Origin: Dendronalium phyllosphericum CENA369
Lineage (GTDB): Bacteria; Cyanobacteriota; Cyanobacteriia; Cyanobacteriales; Nostocaceae
Reading direction: 5' to 3'
Assembly: GCF_016056275.1 (NCBI RefSeq)
Contig: NZ_JAECZA010000038.1
Span: 1 to 43,736 of the forward strand
DNA: 43,736 bases
Shown here: positions 1 through 8,331 of the stretch, one piece after another
How positions within the stretch are numbered: position 1 is the first letter of the stretch
How the letters are laid out: every line of letters starts with the position of its first letter
The notes under the pieces: model-generated
Database searches by the model: none
What the model was told of the DNA's origin: nothing
The model's input: only the letters and a program-made list of their open reading frames with translations
Program-made: the position numbers and the translations under genes

Positions 1-46
1 GCGTCCCCGCGTCCCCGCGTCCCCGCGTCTCCCCATCTCCCTCATA
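1..46. repeat. GC-rich octamer repeat gcgtcccc and C/T-rich tail
   Basis: Four back-to-back copies of gcgtcccc (the last degenerating to gcgtctcc) run into catctccctcat. The same motif family recurs, reverse-complemented, at 41632-41675, and its C/T-rich part recurs at 43545-43590. It is therefore a dispersed low-complexity element rather than a local accident. No coding capacity is apparent. Confidence 0.8.
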
Positions 47-200
47 TTTTTCTCAGGGCTAATAGTTGCGATCGCCCCCTGCCTTTCGCTAGGATCTGTA
101 AGCTTTAGGGTATAGGCAAAGCTACTTGGGATACTACATATATGTGAGCTATCCTGCCCAAACCTAAGTTAATGAGATTTTACAGGAAAAACGAAAAACA

Positions 201-659
201 ATGGTGAAACGCGTGCAGTTAGTATTGAATCAAGATGTCAGCAAGCTGGGAAAATCCGGCGACTTAGTGGATGTAGCTCCCGGCTATGCTCGTAATTATT
301 TGATTCCCCAGAATTTGGCAACTCATGCCACTCCCGGTATTCTCAAGCAAGTAGAACGTCGCCGCGAGCAAGAGCGTCAACGGCAGTTAGAACTCAAACA
401 ACAAGCTTTAGAACAAAAAGCAGCTTTAGAAGGAGTTGGTAGCTTGAAAATTGCCAAGCAAGTTGGTGAAAACGAAGCAATTTTCGGTACTGTCACCAAT
501 CAAGAAGTCGCGGATGCAATTCAGGCTGCTACCAGTCAAGAAGTCGATCGTCGTGGTATTACCATCCCCGATATTGGCAAACTCGGTACTTATAAAGCCG
601 AAATTAAGCTACATTCGGAAGTAACCGCACAAATTGATATTGAAGTTGTAGCTAATTAA
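201..659 (+). CDS. rplI: 50S ribosomal protein L9
   Basis: L9 binds 23S rRNA domain V and helps keep the reading frame during translation. The protein is 152 aa, the usual bacterial length. The N-terminal RNA-binding domain shows the family pattern ([32 protein letters not shown], here residues 5-37). It is followed by a charged, Gln/Arg/Glu-rich connecting helix (about 50-75) and the C-terminal domain ending in IDIEV. The ATG at 201 follows an A-rich leader with ggaaaa about 12 nt upstream, a weak ribosome site. dnaB lies 91 bp downstream on the same strand, the common bacterial rplI-dnaB arrangement, so co-transcription is plausible despite the intervening hairpin. Confidence 0.97.
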   Translation: MVKRVQLVLNQDVSKLGKSGDLVDVAPGYARNYLIPQNLATHATPGILKQVERRREQERQRQLELKQQALEQKAALEGVGSLKIAKQVGENEAIFGTVTNQEVADAIQAATSQEVDRRGITIPDIGKLGTYKAEIKLHSEVTAQIDIEVVAN

Positions 660-664
660 TTGTT

Positions 665-722
665 AATTAAAAATTAAAAATTAAAAATGAGTCAAGTAGT
701 TTTTAATTTTTAATTTTTAATT
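665..722. repeat. 23-bp perfect inverted repeat between rplI and dnaB
   Basis: The arms 665-687 and 700-722 are built from ttaaaaa/tttttaa units, are perfectly complementary over 23 bp, and flank a 12-nt loop. The pure A/T composition gives a long but weak stem. It could attenuate or process the rplI-dnaB transcript, or be a dispersed A/T repeat element. No GC clamp is present, so it is not a classical intrinsic terminator. Confidence 0.75.
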
Positions 723-750
723 TGAGCTGCTGGTAAATCTGAAATCGCTT

Positions 751-3393
751 ATGGCTGAAGAATTAAGTTTTCAAGGAGATGGTAGCGATCGCCTACCACC
801 CCAAAATATCGAAGCAGAAGAAGCGATTTTGGGGGGAATTTTACTAGATCCAGAAGCGATTGGTCGAGTTAGCGATCGCTTGGTTACTGAAGCTTTTTAC
901 ATTAGCGCTCACAAAGATATCTATCAAGCTGCACTACGCCTCCACGCTCAAGGTAAACCCACAGACTTACTCGCGGTTACAAGTTGGCTGGCTGATAACG
1001 ATATGTTAACCCGCATCGGTGGGAGAAATAAATTAGCCACCTTAGTAGATCGCACAGTGTCAGCCGTTAATATTGATGCCTTAGCAGGGTTAGTAATGGA
1101 AAAATACCTGCGACGACAGTTAATTAAAGCTGGTAATGAAATTGTGCATCTCGGTTACGAGACAGAATCTGAGTTACCCCAAGTCCTGGATAAAGCAGAA
1201 CAGAAAGTCTTTAGCGTCACTCAAGAGCGACCGCAATCAGGTTTAGTTCACATTTCTGATACCCTAATTAATAATTTTCAAGATATTGAAGATCGAAATC
1301 AAGGTATCGCTTTACCTGGTATTCCCTGCGGATTTTACGATTTAGATGCCATGACTAGTGGCTTTCAGCGTTCTGATTTAATTATTGTCGCTGGCAGACC
1401 TTCAATGGGGAAAACGGCCTTCTGCCTCAACCTTGCTCATAATATCGCCGCTTCTTATAAATTACCTGTTGCTGTTTTCAGTTTGGAAATGTCCAAAGAG
1501 CAGTTGACACAGCGTCTATTAGCTAGTGAGGCGCAAATTGAAAGTGGTTATCTGCGGAGTGGTCGCCTCAGTCAAACACAGTGGGAACCTTTAAGCCGCG
1601 CTATTGGTATCCTCTCAGAAATGCCAATTTATATTGACGATACGCCGAATATTACAGTCACCCAAATGCGTAGTCAGGCAAGGCGGCTGCAAGCAGAACA
1701 GGGAATGGAATTAGGGTTGATTGTCATAGATTACTTGCAATTAATGGAAGGAGCTGGCGATAACCGCGTACAGGAATTGTCAAAAATTACGCGTCAACTC
1801 AAAGGTCTAGCCCGTGAATTATCTGTGCCAGTGATTGCCTTATCTCAGTTGAGTCGAGGTGTAGAAGCACGTACCAACAAGCGCCCGATGTTATCTGATT
1901 TGAGAGAATCGGGTTGTTTGACAGGTGATAGCTTAGTAACATTGGCAGATAATGGCTCTCAAGTGCCAATTAAGAAATTAGTAGGCAAATCTGGTTTTGC
2001 CGTTTGGGCGCTGAACGAAGCCAAAATGCAGCTAGAAAAAGCAGTTGTCAGCAATGCTTTTTGTACAGGTATAAAACCCGTCTTTTCGTTAAAAACTCGT
2101 CTAGGGCGTACAATTCGAGCCACCGGAAATCACAAGTTTTTAACAATTCACGGCTGGCGACGACTTGATGAGTTAGAAATAGGCGATCGCCTTGCTTTAC
2201 CTAGATACTTACAAAGCTCTTCTATGAAGACTATGAGCAATGCTGAAATCGCCTTGCTAGGACATTTGATAGGAGATGGCTGTACTTTACCTCGGCACGT
2301 TATTCAATACACTACAAGAGAAAAAGATTTAGCTGATACGGTGGCATATTTAGCAACTGAATCTTTTGCAGGTTCGGTAATTCCCCGTATTAGCCAGGAG
2401 CGTGACTGGTATCAAGTCTATCTTACAGCGAGATATCGTTTAACACAAACGGTCAGAAATCCTATAGCTGAATGGCTAGATTCTCTTAATATTTTTGGTT
2501 TGAGATCGTATGAAAAATTTATTCCCAACCAAATTTTTGAGCAACCCCAAGAATCTATAGCCCTTTTCTTACGGCATCTCTGGAGTACTGACGGTTGCAT
2601 TCAATCTACCAAAAGTAAATACCTTTATCCAGTAGTCTATTATACTTCCAGTAGTGAAAAATTGGCTAGAGGTGTCCAGTCACTTTTACTGAGGCTTAAT
2701 ATTAATGCCAAATTATCTGTAGTTTCTCAAGGGAGTAAAGGACGGGATCAATATCAAGTTTGGGTGACTGGTAAATATGATTTAGAAAAGTTTATTGAGA
2801 TAATTGGTGCAGTAGGTAGTTATAAACAGCAAGCTATCGAAGAAATTTTCAAATATACTCAAGTACGTTCTGCTAATACTAATAGAGATATAATACCTTA
2901 TGATATATGGAAACTTTATGCTGTTCCATCAATGCAGCAGCATGGGATAACTATACGCCAGATGCAGACTTTACTTGGTGTAGCTCATTGTGGTACAACA
3001 CTTTATAAACAGAATGTAAGTAGAGAAAGAGCTTTAAGACTAGCTACTGTTGTCAAATCTGAGAAAATAACGTTTTTAGCTAAAAGCGATGTTTACTGGG
3101 ATGAAATTGTTTCTATAGACGCTGACGGGGAAGAAGAAGTTTACGATTTAACTGTTGCTAATTTACACAATTTTATTGCTAACAACATCATAGTTCACAA
3201 CTCTATTGAACAAGATGCGGATTTGGTAATCATGTTGTACCGAGATGAATATTACAATCCTGACAGTCCCGATCGCGGTATTGCAGAAGCAATAGTAGCT
3301 AAACATCGTAACGGTCCTACAGGTATCGTCAAACTTTTGTTCGACCCCCAATTTACAAAGTTTAAGAATTTAGCCAGACCGGGCAATTATTGA
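751..3393 (+). CDS. dnaB: Replicative DNA helicase DnaB, intein-containing precursor
   Basis: This is the hexameric 5'-3' helicase that drives the replication fork. The precursor is 880 aa: 451 aa of extein plus a 429-aa intein. The N-extein (1-388) holds the DnaB N-terminal domain (PPQNIEAEEAILGGILLDPEAI) and the RecA-like domain, with Walker A GRPSMGKTA near residue 215 and Walker B LIVIDYLQLM near 323. The C-extein (818-880) resumes with SIEQDADLVIMLYRDEYY and contains AKHRNGPTG. Joining 388 to 818 restores the family motif LRESGSIEQDAD, so splicing is required for a working helicase. The intein occupies the same site as the known Synechocystis DnaB intein. The ATG at 751 lacks a clear Shine-Dalgarno sequence. 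Confidence 0.97.
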   Translation: MAEELSFQGDGSDRLPPQNIEAEEAILGGILLDPEAIGRVSDRLVTEAFYISAHKDIYQAALRLHAQGKPTDLLAVTSWLADNDMLTRIGGRNKLATLVDRTVSAVNIDALAGLVMEKYLRRQLIKAGNEIVHLGYETESELPQVLDKAEQKVFSVTQERPQSGLVHISDTLINNFQDIEDRNQGIALPGIPCGFYDLDAMTSGFQRSDLIIVAGRPSMGKTAFCLNLAHNIAASYKLPVAVFSLEMSKEQLTQRLLASEAQIESGYLRSGRLSQTQWEPLSRAIGILSEMPIYIDDTPNITVTQMRSQARRLQAEQGMELGLIVIDYLQLMEGAGDNRVQELSKITRQLKGLARELSVPVIALSQLSRGVEARTNKRPMLSDLRESGCLTGDSLVTLADNGSQVPIKKLVGKSGFAVWALNEAKMQLEKAVVSNAFCTGIKPVFSLKTRLGRTIRATGNHKFLTIHGWRRLDELEIGDRLALPRYLQSSSMKTMSNAEIALLGHLIGDGCTLPRHVIQYTTREKDLADTVAYLATESFAGSVIPRISQERDWYQVYLTARYRLTQTVRNPIAEWLDSLNIFGLRSYEKFIPNQIFEQPQESIALFLRHLWSTDGCIQSTKSKYLYPVVYYTSSSEKLARGVQSLLLRLNINAKLSVVSQGSKGRDQYQVWVTGKYDLEKFIEIIGAVGSYKQQAIEEIFKYTQVRSANTNRDIIPYDIWKLYAVPSMQQHGITIRQMQTLLGVAHCGTTLYKQNVSRERALRLATVVKSEKITFLAKSDVYWDEIVSIDADGEEEVYDLTVANLHNFIANNIIVHNSIEQDADLVIMLYRDEYYNPDSPDRGIAEAIVAKHRNGPTGIVKLLFDPQFTKFKNLARPGNY
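1915..3201 (+). mobile_element. DnaB intein with LAGLIDADG homing endonuclease
   Basis: This in-frame 429-codon element begins with Cys (CLTGDSLV, block A) and ends with VHN followed by Ser of the extein, so all splice-junction residues are present. Numbering from the first Cys, block B is TGNHKF with its His at 73. The two dodecapeptide motifs LLGHLIGDG (114-122) and HLWSTDG (221-227) keep their acidic residues (D121, D226). Blocks F/G read VYDLTVANLHNFIANNIIVHN. It therefore looks competent for both splicing and homing. The length equals that known for the Synechocystis DnaB intein. The second half looks more A/T-rich than the flanking extein, consistent with horizontal origin (inference). 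Confidence 0.95.
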
Positions 3394-3420
3394 TATCAAA
3401 CTAGTAGCACTACCCTCTTG

Positions 3421-3443
3421 CAAAAGTGCTTTTTGCACTCTTG
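3421..3443. terminator. Hairpin downstream of dnaB
   Basis: Arms caaaagtgc (3421-3429) and gcactcttg (3435-3443) pair over 9 positions with one mismatch around a T-rich 5-nt loop. It lies 28 bp after the dnaB stop and before the convergent glycosyltransferase gene. There is no downstream T-run, so terminator function is only plausible. Confidence 0.4.
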
Positions 3444-3656
3444 TGGTCAAAGGGACTCATCTTTCTTGGGGAAAGGAAAAATACCAAACCTTTCCCCCTC
3501 CCCCGACTTCTGCAAGAGGTCTATTAAAAAACGCTTGCAGTAACATAGTTAAAACTTTGATACTATAAGCGTTTAATGTAGTGATGCTGTATCTATTTGT
3601 TACTAAGTGTTTGTGGATACTATCTTTATAGGTAGCTCCATAGTAAATCCCGCTGT

Positions 3657-4955
3657 TTAAGCACTAACAGCAGATGCAGCAACTTTAGTACTAACAACAG
3701 ATGCAGGAACTTTAACAGGTTGTTGCAGCAGATCGATATAAAGGTCGCTTAGTTGTGAAGCAACACCATCCCAACTAAACTTAGTTCTCACGCGATGTTT
3801 AGCTGCTTCGCCTAATTTATTTCTCCAAGTCGGGTTAGAGATAATTTGGTCAATTGCAGCAGCAAAGGCAACTTCATCCTTTGCTGGAGCAAGTAATCCA
3901 GTTTCTCCAGGAACAACAGTAAATTGTAGACCGCCCACATCACTAGCTACTACTGGGGTTCCACTCGCCATAGCTTCAATTGCCACCAACCCAAAGGGTT
4001 CGTAGTGACTGGGAACTACGCAGACATCAGCTGCGGCATAGTAAGTCGGCAGTATCTCATGATCGAGGTTGCCAGGAAAACTGGTAAATGAACTCATTCC
4101 TAGTTCGTTAACAATGCTTTCGATGCGATCGCGTTCTAGTCCGTCACTTTGACCTGGACGACTACCACCGCCAATAATCAGTTTCAAAGGAGTTTTGCCA
4201 CGCAATTGCGACTGACTTACAGCCCGTACAAGAGTTTCAATACCCTTGCGTTGGTCAAATCTTCCTACGTAAAAAATTACTTTTGTTTCAGGGTCTATTC
4301 CTAACTGTTGTCTGGCTTCTTCTCGCTCAACTGAGCCAAATCTTTCAACATCAGTACCACAAGGAATAATATCAATGTTGCCCTTAGAAGACACAAGCGC
4401 TCGCATGTGTTCTTTTTCTTGAGGGCTAGTTGCCACAATTGTTTCGGCTGTTTCTAAAACAGCTTTTTCAACTCCTAAACGTGTTTTGGAAATTAAAGGA
4501 ATTGTGCTTATTGACTTGTATTTTACTGCTCCGAGAGAGTGGTAGGTATGAACTTGCTTAGTACCTTGAATTTTATTGAGTTCCATTCCCACCCAACTAG
4601 AGATCCAGTAGTTTGTGTGTACTATTTGGTATTGAATACCCGATTGCTTCTGAAACTTTAGAAATTGCTCGACAAACTCTGGAGCATACCCAAAAATATT
4701 GTCTCTAGGCACAAACTCGGCAGGCCCCGCAGTTAACCTAATTGTACGACAATTCTCTGCATGTTCAACTACTGTCGCTTGTTCGCTACTCGCTCTGCGA
4801 GTAAACATATCTACTTTCCAACCTTGTTTGGCTAGGGCTTCACCTACTTGCCGCACGTAAACATTTTGTCCCCCAGCTTCTTCTTTACCAATTTCAATTG
4901 CCGGATCGCCGTGGACGGAAATCAGAGCGATGTGTTTTTGAATTGCAGATTTCAT
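3657..4955 (-). CDS. GT4-family glycosyltransferase (sucrose-phosphate-synthase-like clade)
   Basis: A retaining, GT-B-fold glycosyltransferase that would transfer a sugar from a nucleotide donor. The N-terminal segment HGDPAIEIGKEEAGGQNVYVRQVGEAL is the acceptor-side glycine-rich loop typical of sucrose-synthase and SPS-like enzymes. The C-terminal half has FYVGRFDQRKGIETL and the donor-binding E-x7-E motif EPFGLVAIE, then MASGTPVVASDVGG. The longest frame opens with TTG at 5000, but I prefer the ATG at 4955 (432 aa, MKSAIQKHIALISVHGD) because the family consensus begins right there. The last 16 residues are an odd Ala/Val/Ser-rich tail. The acceptor cannot be read from sequence; sucrose phosphate synthase is possible but not shown. 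It is divergent from the gene at 5243. Confidence 0.85.
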   Translation of the reverse strand: MKSAIQKHIALISVHGDPAIEIGKEEAGGQNVYVRQVGEALAKQGWKVDMFTRRASSEQATVVEHAENCRTIRLTAGPAEFVPRDNIFGYAPEFVEQFLKFQKQSGIQYQIVHTNYWISSWVGMELNKIQGTKQVHTYHSLGAVKYKSISTIPLISKTRLGVEKAVLETAETIVATSPQEKEHMRALVSSKGNIDIIPCGTDVERFGSVEREEARQQLGIDPETKVIFYVGRFDQRKGIETLVRAVSQSQLRGKTPLKLIIGGGSRPGQSDGLERDRIESIVNELGMSSFTSFPGNLDHEILPTYYAAADVCVVPSHYEPFGLVAIEAMASGTPVVASDVGGLQFTVVPGETGLLAPAKDEVAFAAAIDQIISNPTWRNKLGEAAKHRVRTKFSWDGVASQLSDLYIDLLQQPVKVPASVVSTKVAASAVSA

Positions 4956-5242
4956 AACAATGTCTGAAAGGGCTAAAATTAAATTAAAGATGAGATGCAA
5001 CAGAAGTTAACGCCATCGGCTACCTCAATGCAGCCCAAAAACCGTTAACATTAATGTAAATGAAGTTATAGTTAGTGGAATCTGTTGTAAGAAAGACTTT
5101 GACTCAGCAAACCTTCATTCCAAAGAATTACATTTAGCCTAATAAGCATTTTTTCTGATCTTCCACCTCTAGCCAAAGGAGAGGTTATTAACCTATTAGC
5201 TAAAATATAACGGTAAATCTAAGTAGTCTGGGATTCTGACAA

Positions 5243-5701
5243 GTGCGAAAACAAGTATTCTATCTCTTATTTGTACTGAGCTTAGTTGGCGTTCTGGGCT
5301 TTTCTTACGTATCAGATATTATAGAGCGATCGCCTACAGTCAGTTGCCGCCGCTGGGGATTTATTTCTCCAAAAGTAGAAAAATACTATTCTTCTCCTGA
5401 AAAAATAGTAGTCGAGCCTTGGCGAGGTCGGCATAACGTCTACGGTATTTTTATGATTCCAGATGGATACCGTAGCGATCATTTTGTCACCTTAAAAATA
5501 CCAGGCGAGAAAACTCACTGCGGACTGCTTCTGGGTGTCAATAGCTTTAATGAGGGAATTCATGCCAAGCCTGGATATTACCTGTTGCGGGGATACTTTA
5601 ACACGCGAGTTGCTGTTGAGTTAATTCTTAAAGGCAAAGGAGATCAGTTAAAACAACCTCTTAACTGGAGATTAGGTTACGCTCAACTAAAACAAAAATA
5701 A
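5243..5701 (+). CDS. Conserved-looking anchored or secreted protein, unknown function
   Basis: 152 aa starting at GTG (5243). Residues 1-24 (MRKQVFYLLFVLSLVGVLGFSYV) form a positively charged, hydrophobic signal or membrane anchor without a lipobox. The rest is a soluble domain of about 125 aa, presumably outside the cytoplasmic membrane, with two Cys (SCRRWGF near 35 and THCGLL near 93) that could form a disulfide. I do not recognise the family. Codon use and the good N-terminal signal support a real gene. It ends 7 bp from the convergent nupC stop. No Shine-Dalgarno sequence is visible, and no other start fits the signal sequence better. Confidence 0.7.
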   Translation: MRKQVFYLLFVLSLVGVLGFSYVSDIIERSPTVSCRRWGFISPKVEKYYSSPEKIVVEPWRGRHNVYGIFMIPDGYRSDHFVTLKIPGEKTHCGLLLGVNSFNEGIHAKPGYYLLRGYFNTRVAVELILKGKGDQLKQPLNWRLGYAQLKQK

Positions 5702-5708
5702 TCCTGTT

Positions 5709-6917
5709 TTACACAAGCATCCCAGCAATACAAGCAGTGATAAAACTCGCAAGTAATCCACCAATCATTGCCCTGACACCCATACGAGCTAAGTCTTGCT
5801 GGCGTTGCGGAGCCATTCCTGTAATCCCACCAATCATAATTCCAATCGAACCGATATTGGCAAAATTACACAGTGCGTAAGTAGCAATAATTATGGCACG
5901 CTGAGAAATTTTGCCACTCTCAATTAGTGTTTTCAAATCTAAGAAAGCGATAAACTCATTGAGAATTGTTTTTGTACCCAACAACGCCCCTACTTGCCTG
6001 CAATCATTCCAAGGTACTCCCATCAAAAATGCTACGGGAGCCATAACAAAAGATAATATCCATTGTAATGATAGCTGCTCTAAACCAACACGCGCTCCTA
6101 ACCATCCCAACAGTGCATTCACAGCAGCCAACAACCCCAAAAAGGCAATGATTGTTACGCCGACATTAACTGCGAGTTTCACACCGTCAATTGCCCCGCT
6201 AGTAGCAGCATCGATCGCATTCACGTAACTGGTTTCTATATCCATATTGGCTTTACCAGTCGTTTCTGAAATCTCCGTTTCCGGGTACATCAGTTTTGAT
6301 ACTACCAATGATGTGGGAGCAGTCATAAAGAAAGCTGCAATCAAGTGTTCTGGGGGAATACCAAAAGAAAGATACGCCCCCAGAACTCCACCTGCAATAG
6401 TGGCAAAACCTCCAGTCATCAAAGCATGGAGTTCCGATTGCGTCATATTCGCTACATAAGGTTTGACCATCAGCGCCGACTCTGTTGGCCCCAAAAAGAT
6501 GTTACCCGCACAAGATAAAGATTCAGAACCTGATGTTTTCATCGTTGCAATCATTACCCAAGCTACTGCATTCACTACTCTTTGCAATATGCCGTAGTAA
6601 TACAAGACGCTAATGAAAGCGGAGAAAAAGATAATTGTGGGCAGCACTTGGAAGGCAAATAAATGCTCCTTAAAATTATCTCCAAAAACAAATTTGGCCC
6701 CCACATCAGAGAATGCCAAAAAATTGCTGATAATATTACCCAAAGACTTAAAGGCATTTAGACCCCAAGGGGTTTTCAGAATTATTAACGCAAATACAAA
6801 CTCTAGTCCTAAACCCCACGCCACCGTCCGCCACCGCACCGCATGACGCTGAATAGATAGGGCGTAGGAGATGCCGATGAAAACTATTATTCCTAATGCG
6901 GAAATGGCACGTTCCAT
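5709..6917 (-). CDS. nupC: NupC/CNT-family nucleoside transporter
   Basis: A concentrative nucleoside transporter, expected to import nucleosides with H+ or Na+. About ten hydrophobic segments are visible. Family signatures include FQVLPTIIFFSAF, the gate/pore motif SGSESLSCAGNIFLGPTESALMVKPY, MTGGFATIAGGVLGAY, and the C-terminal NEFIAFLDL...ATYALCNFANIGSIGI. The longest frame starts at GTG 6971, but the ATG at 6917 (402 aa, MERAISALG) has a good ribosome site (gggaag, 5 nt spacing) and is chosen. It is a single gene, convergent with the unknown gene at 5243. No purine-catabolism gene adjoins it directly, though the amidohydrolase and amidase at 8.3-10.6 kb could use related substrates (inference). 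Confidence 0.93.
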   Translation of the reverse strand: MERAISALGIIVFIGISYALSIQRHAVRWRTVAWGLGLEFVFALIILKTPWGLNAFKSLGNIISNFLAFSDVGAKFVFGDNFKEHLFAFQVLPTIIFFSAFISVLYYYGILQRVVNAVAWVMIATMKTSGSESLSCAGNIFLGPTESALMVKPYVANMTQSELHALMTGGFATIAGGVLGAYLSFGIPPEHLIAAFFMTAPTSLVVSKLMYPETEISETTGKANMDIETSYVNAIDAATSGAIDGVKLAVNVGVTIIAFLGLLAAVNALLGWLGARVGLEQLSLQWILSFVMAPVAFLMGVPWNDCRQVGALLGTKTILNEFIAFLDLKTLIESGKISQRAIIIATYALCNFANIGSIGIMIGGITGMAPQRQQDLARMGVRAMIGGLLASFITACIAGMLV

Positions 6918-7146
6918 GTTTACTTCCCAAAAAAAGATTACCGCTAAGACATTTTGTGACAAAGCATACACAAAAATCTGCCTTTGTGGTTAGTTTCTAG
7001 GATTTTGAGATGGCGATGATTTAGCGATCGCCTAACAAATTATCGGAGAAAAACATGGTAGTATCGTGGAGCTAAATTCTATACTAAGACAAAGCTCAGG
7101 GTTAGCGATTTAGAAGAACCTGAAGTTACTTTTTCAGAGATTATTT

Positions 7147-7410
7147 ATGAATCGGATGTTTCGACGGTATCATCGTCAAATTGCGATCGTGCTATGTCTG
7201 CCTTTATTTTTAACAGTGTTAACTGGTATGGGCTACACTATCGCCCATGAATGGTTACATCAAAATGAGTTTGGCGAATTTCTCCTCGGACTGCATACGC
7301 TGGAAATTTTGCATCTAGAGGCAATTTATCCAATTTTGAATGGCTTGGGCTTAATTGGCTTATTAATTACTGGTCTAAGTATGACAGGCTTATTTCGCAC
7401 ACGAGCTTAA
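7147..7410 (+). CDS. Small PepSY-type two-helix membrane protein
   Basis: 87 aa with two transmembrane helices: about 12-31 (IAIVLCLPLFLTVLTGMGYT) and about 57-80 (IYPILNGLGLIGLLITGLSMTGLF). The basic start MNRMFRRYHRQ followed by a helix with LTGMGY resembles the membrane helices of PepSY-associated proteins, which are common as short stand-alone genes in cyanobacteria. The family assignment rests on that pattern only. ATG 7147 is used, with cagaga about 10 nt upstream. The upstream region 6972-7146 holds one HIP1 site and no ORF. Confidence 0.7.
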   Translation: MNRMFRRYHRQIAIVLCLPLFLTVLTGMGYTIAHEWLHQNEFGEFLLGLHTLEILHLEAIYPILNGLGLIGLLITGLSMTGLFRTRA

Positions 7411-7453
7411 CAATATCAGCTAGGTTGCGCGCAACATTAACAACAACCTACCT

Positions 7454-8230
7454 TTAACGTATGAACCAGTCGTACAAAATAGCTGGTAAAGGAATAACCC
7501 ACCACCATTTATTCAAAAATTGAGCTATTTGTTTTTTCCAGTCAGTGTTGACTTCTGGCTCGAACGACTGCAAATTAAACTTGGCTTTATACCCTTGGTA
7601 TATACCGTATTGATTTGTACTCCAGACTTGTTCTCCCATTTTAATAGTAAATGGATAATATAACGGCGTATCTGAGTTGTTACAAAAATCACTCATAAGT
7701 TGCTGTAGAAATTTACTTAGCTTTCTAGCTCTTTCGGTATCCCGCATTACAGCTTTAACAGGTCTAACAGGTTTGCCTTCGGAGTTGGAGAATGTATTGA
7801 CCATATCTAGGCATAGCACAACATCAATGTGAACTAAACCTCCTAACATTTTCCTGTTACTTGCATCTATAAGAGACAGAACAGATAAATCATCTTCGAT
7901 CAAATTTTCCAGAATCACTAAGCCTAAAGCATCGGTACAACCAAGAGCTTTTTTGCTCTCTTCAATCTGTCCATTAGCTTTGCTTAATGCCTTGTTGATT
8001 GAGTTGTAAAAATCACGTTGAAAGTTCTGTTTTGAGATATTACTTTTACGGGCTAGTTTCTCAACCTGATGCTGAACTTTGATATTCTGAATATCTTTGA
8101 CTTCACAAACAACTTGACTGTCGAATAGTAAAAAATCTGATCGATCAATCCCATGTGAAAAATAGCTATCGTACTGTTTGCCATCTAAATTAATGGCTTG
8201 CCCATAGACTTCTAAGAACTCTCGCATCAT
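7454..8230 (-). CDS. Unknown protein with possible PD-(D/E)XK nuclease centre and C-terminal membrane anchor
   Basis: 258 aa, family not recognised. Near the N-terminus, RSDFLLFDSQVVCEVKDIQ gives D32-x10-E43-V44-K45 across two predicted beta strands. This is the spacing of a PD-(D/E)XK nuclease core, and D21/S22 and H26 could assist. A long charged helical stretch (about 46-100) follows, then a mixed alpha/beta domain. The C-terminus has IAQFLNKWWWVIPLPAILYDWFIR (about 235-258), a short Trp-rich hydrophobic segment that could tether the protein to a membrane. It could be a defence-related or repair nuclease, or a degenerate fold without activity; only the motif is seen. It starts at a tandem ATG ATG (8230 or 8227). 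The A/T-rich composition suggests an accessory gene. Confidence 0.65.
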   Translation of the reverse strand: MMREFLEVYGQAINLDGKQYDSYFSHGIDRSDFLLFDSQVVCEVKDIQNIKVQHQVEKLARKSNISKQNFQRDFYNSINKALSKANGQIEESKKALGCTDALGLVILENLIEDDLSVLSLIDASNRKMLGGLVHIDVVLCLDMVNTFSNSEGKPVRPVKAVMRDTERARKLSKFLQQLMSDFCNNSDTPLYYPFTIKMGEQVWSTNQYGIYQGYKAKFNLQSFEPEVNTDWKKQIAQFLNKWWWVIPLPAILYDWFIR

Positions 8231-8331
8231 CCGTATTGCAAAATGGCACTTTTACAGATTATAAAGTTAATTTTTGGATATTTTACTCTAAAATTAAGGA
8301 TTTACTAATCTTGACTTTGCATATAACTATT

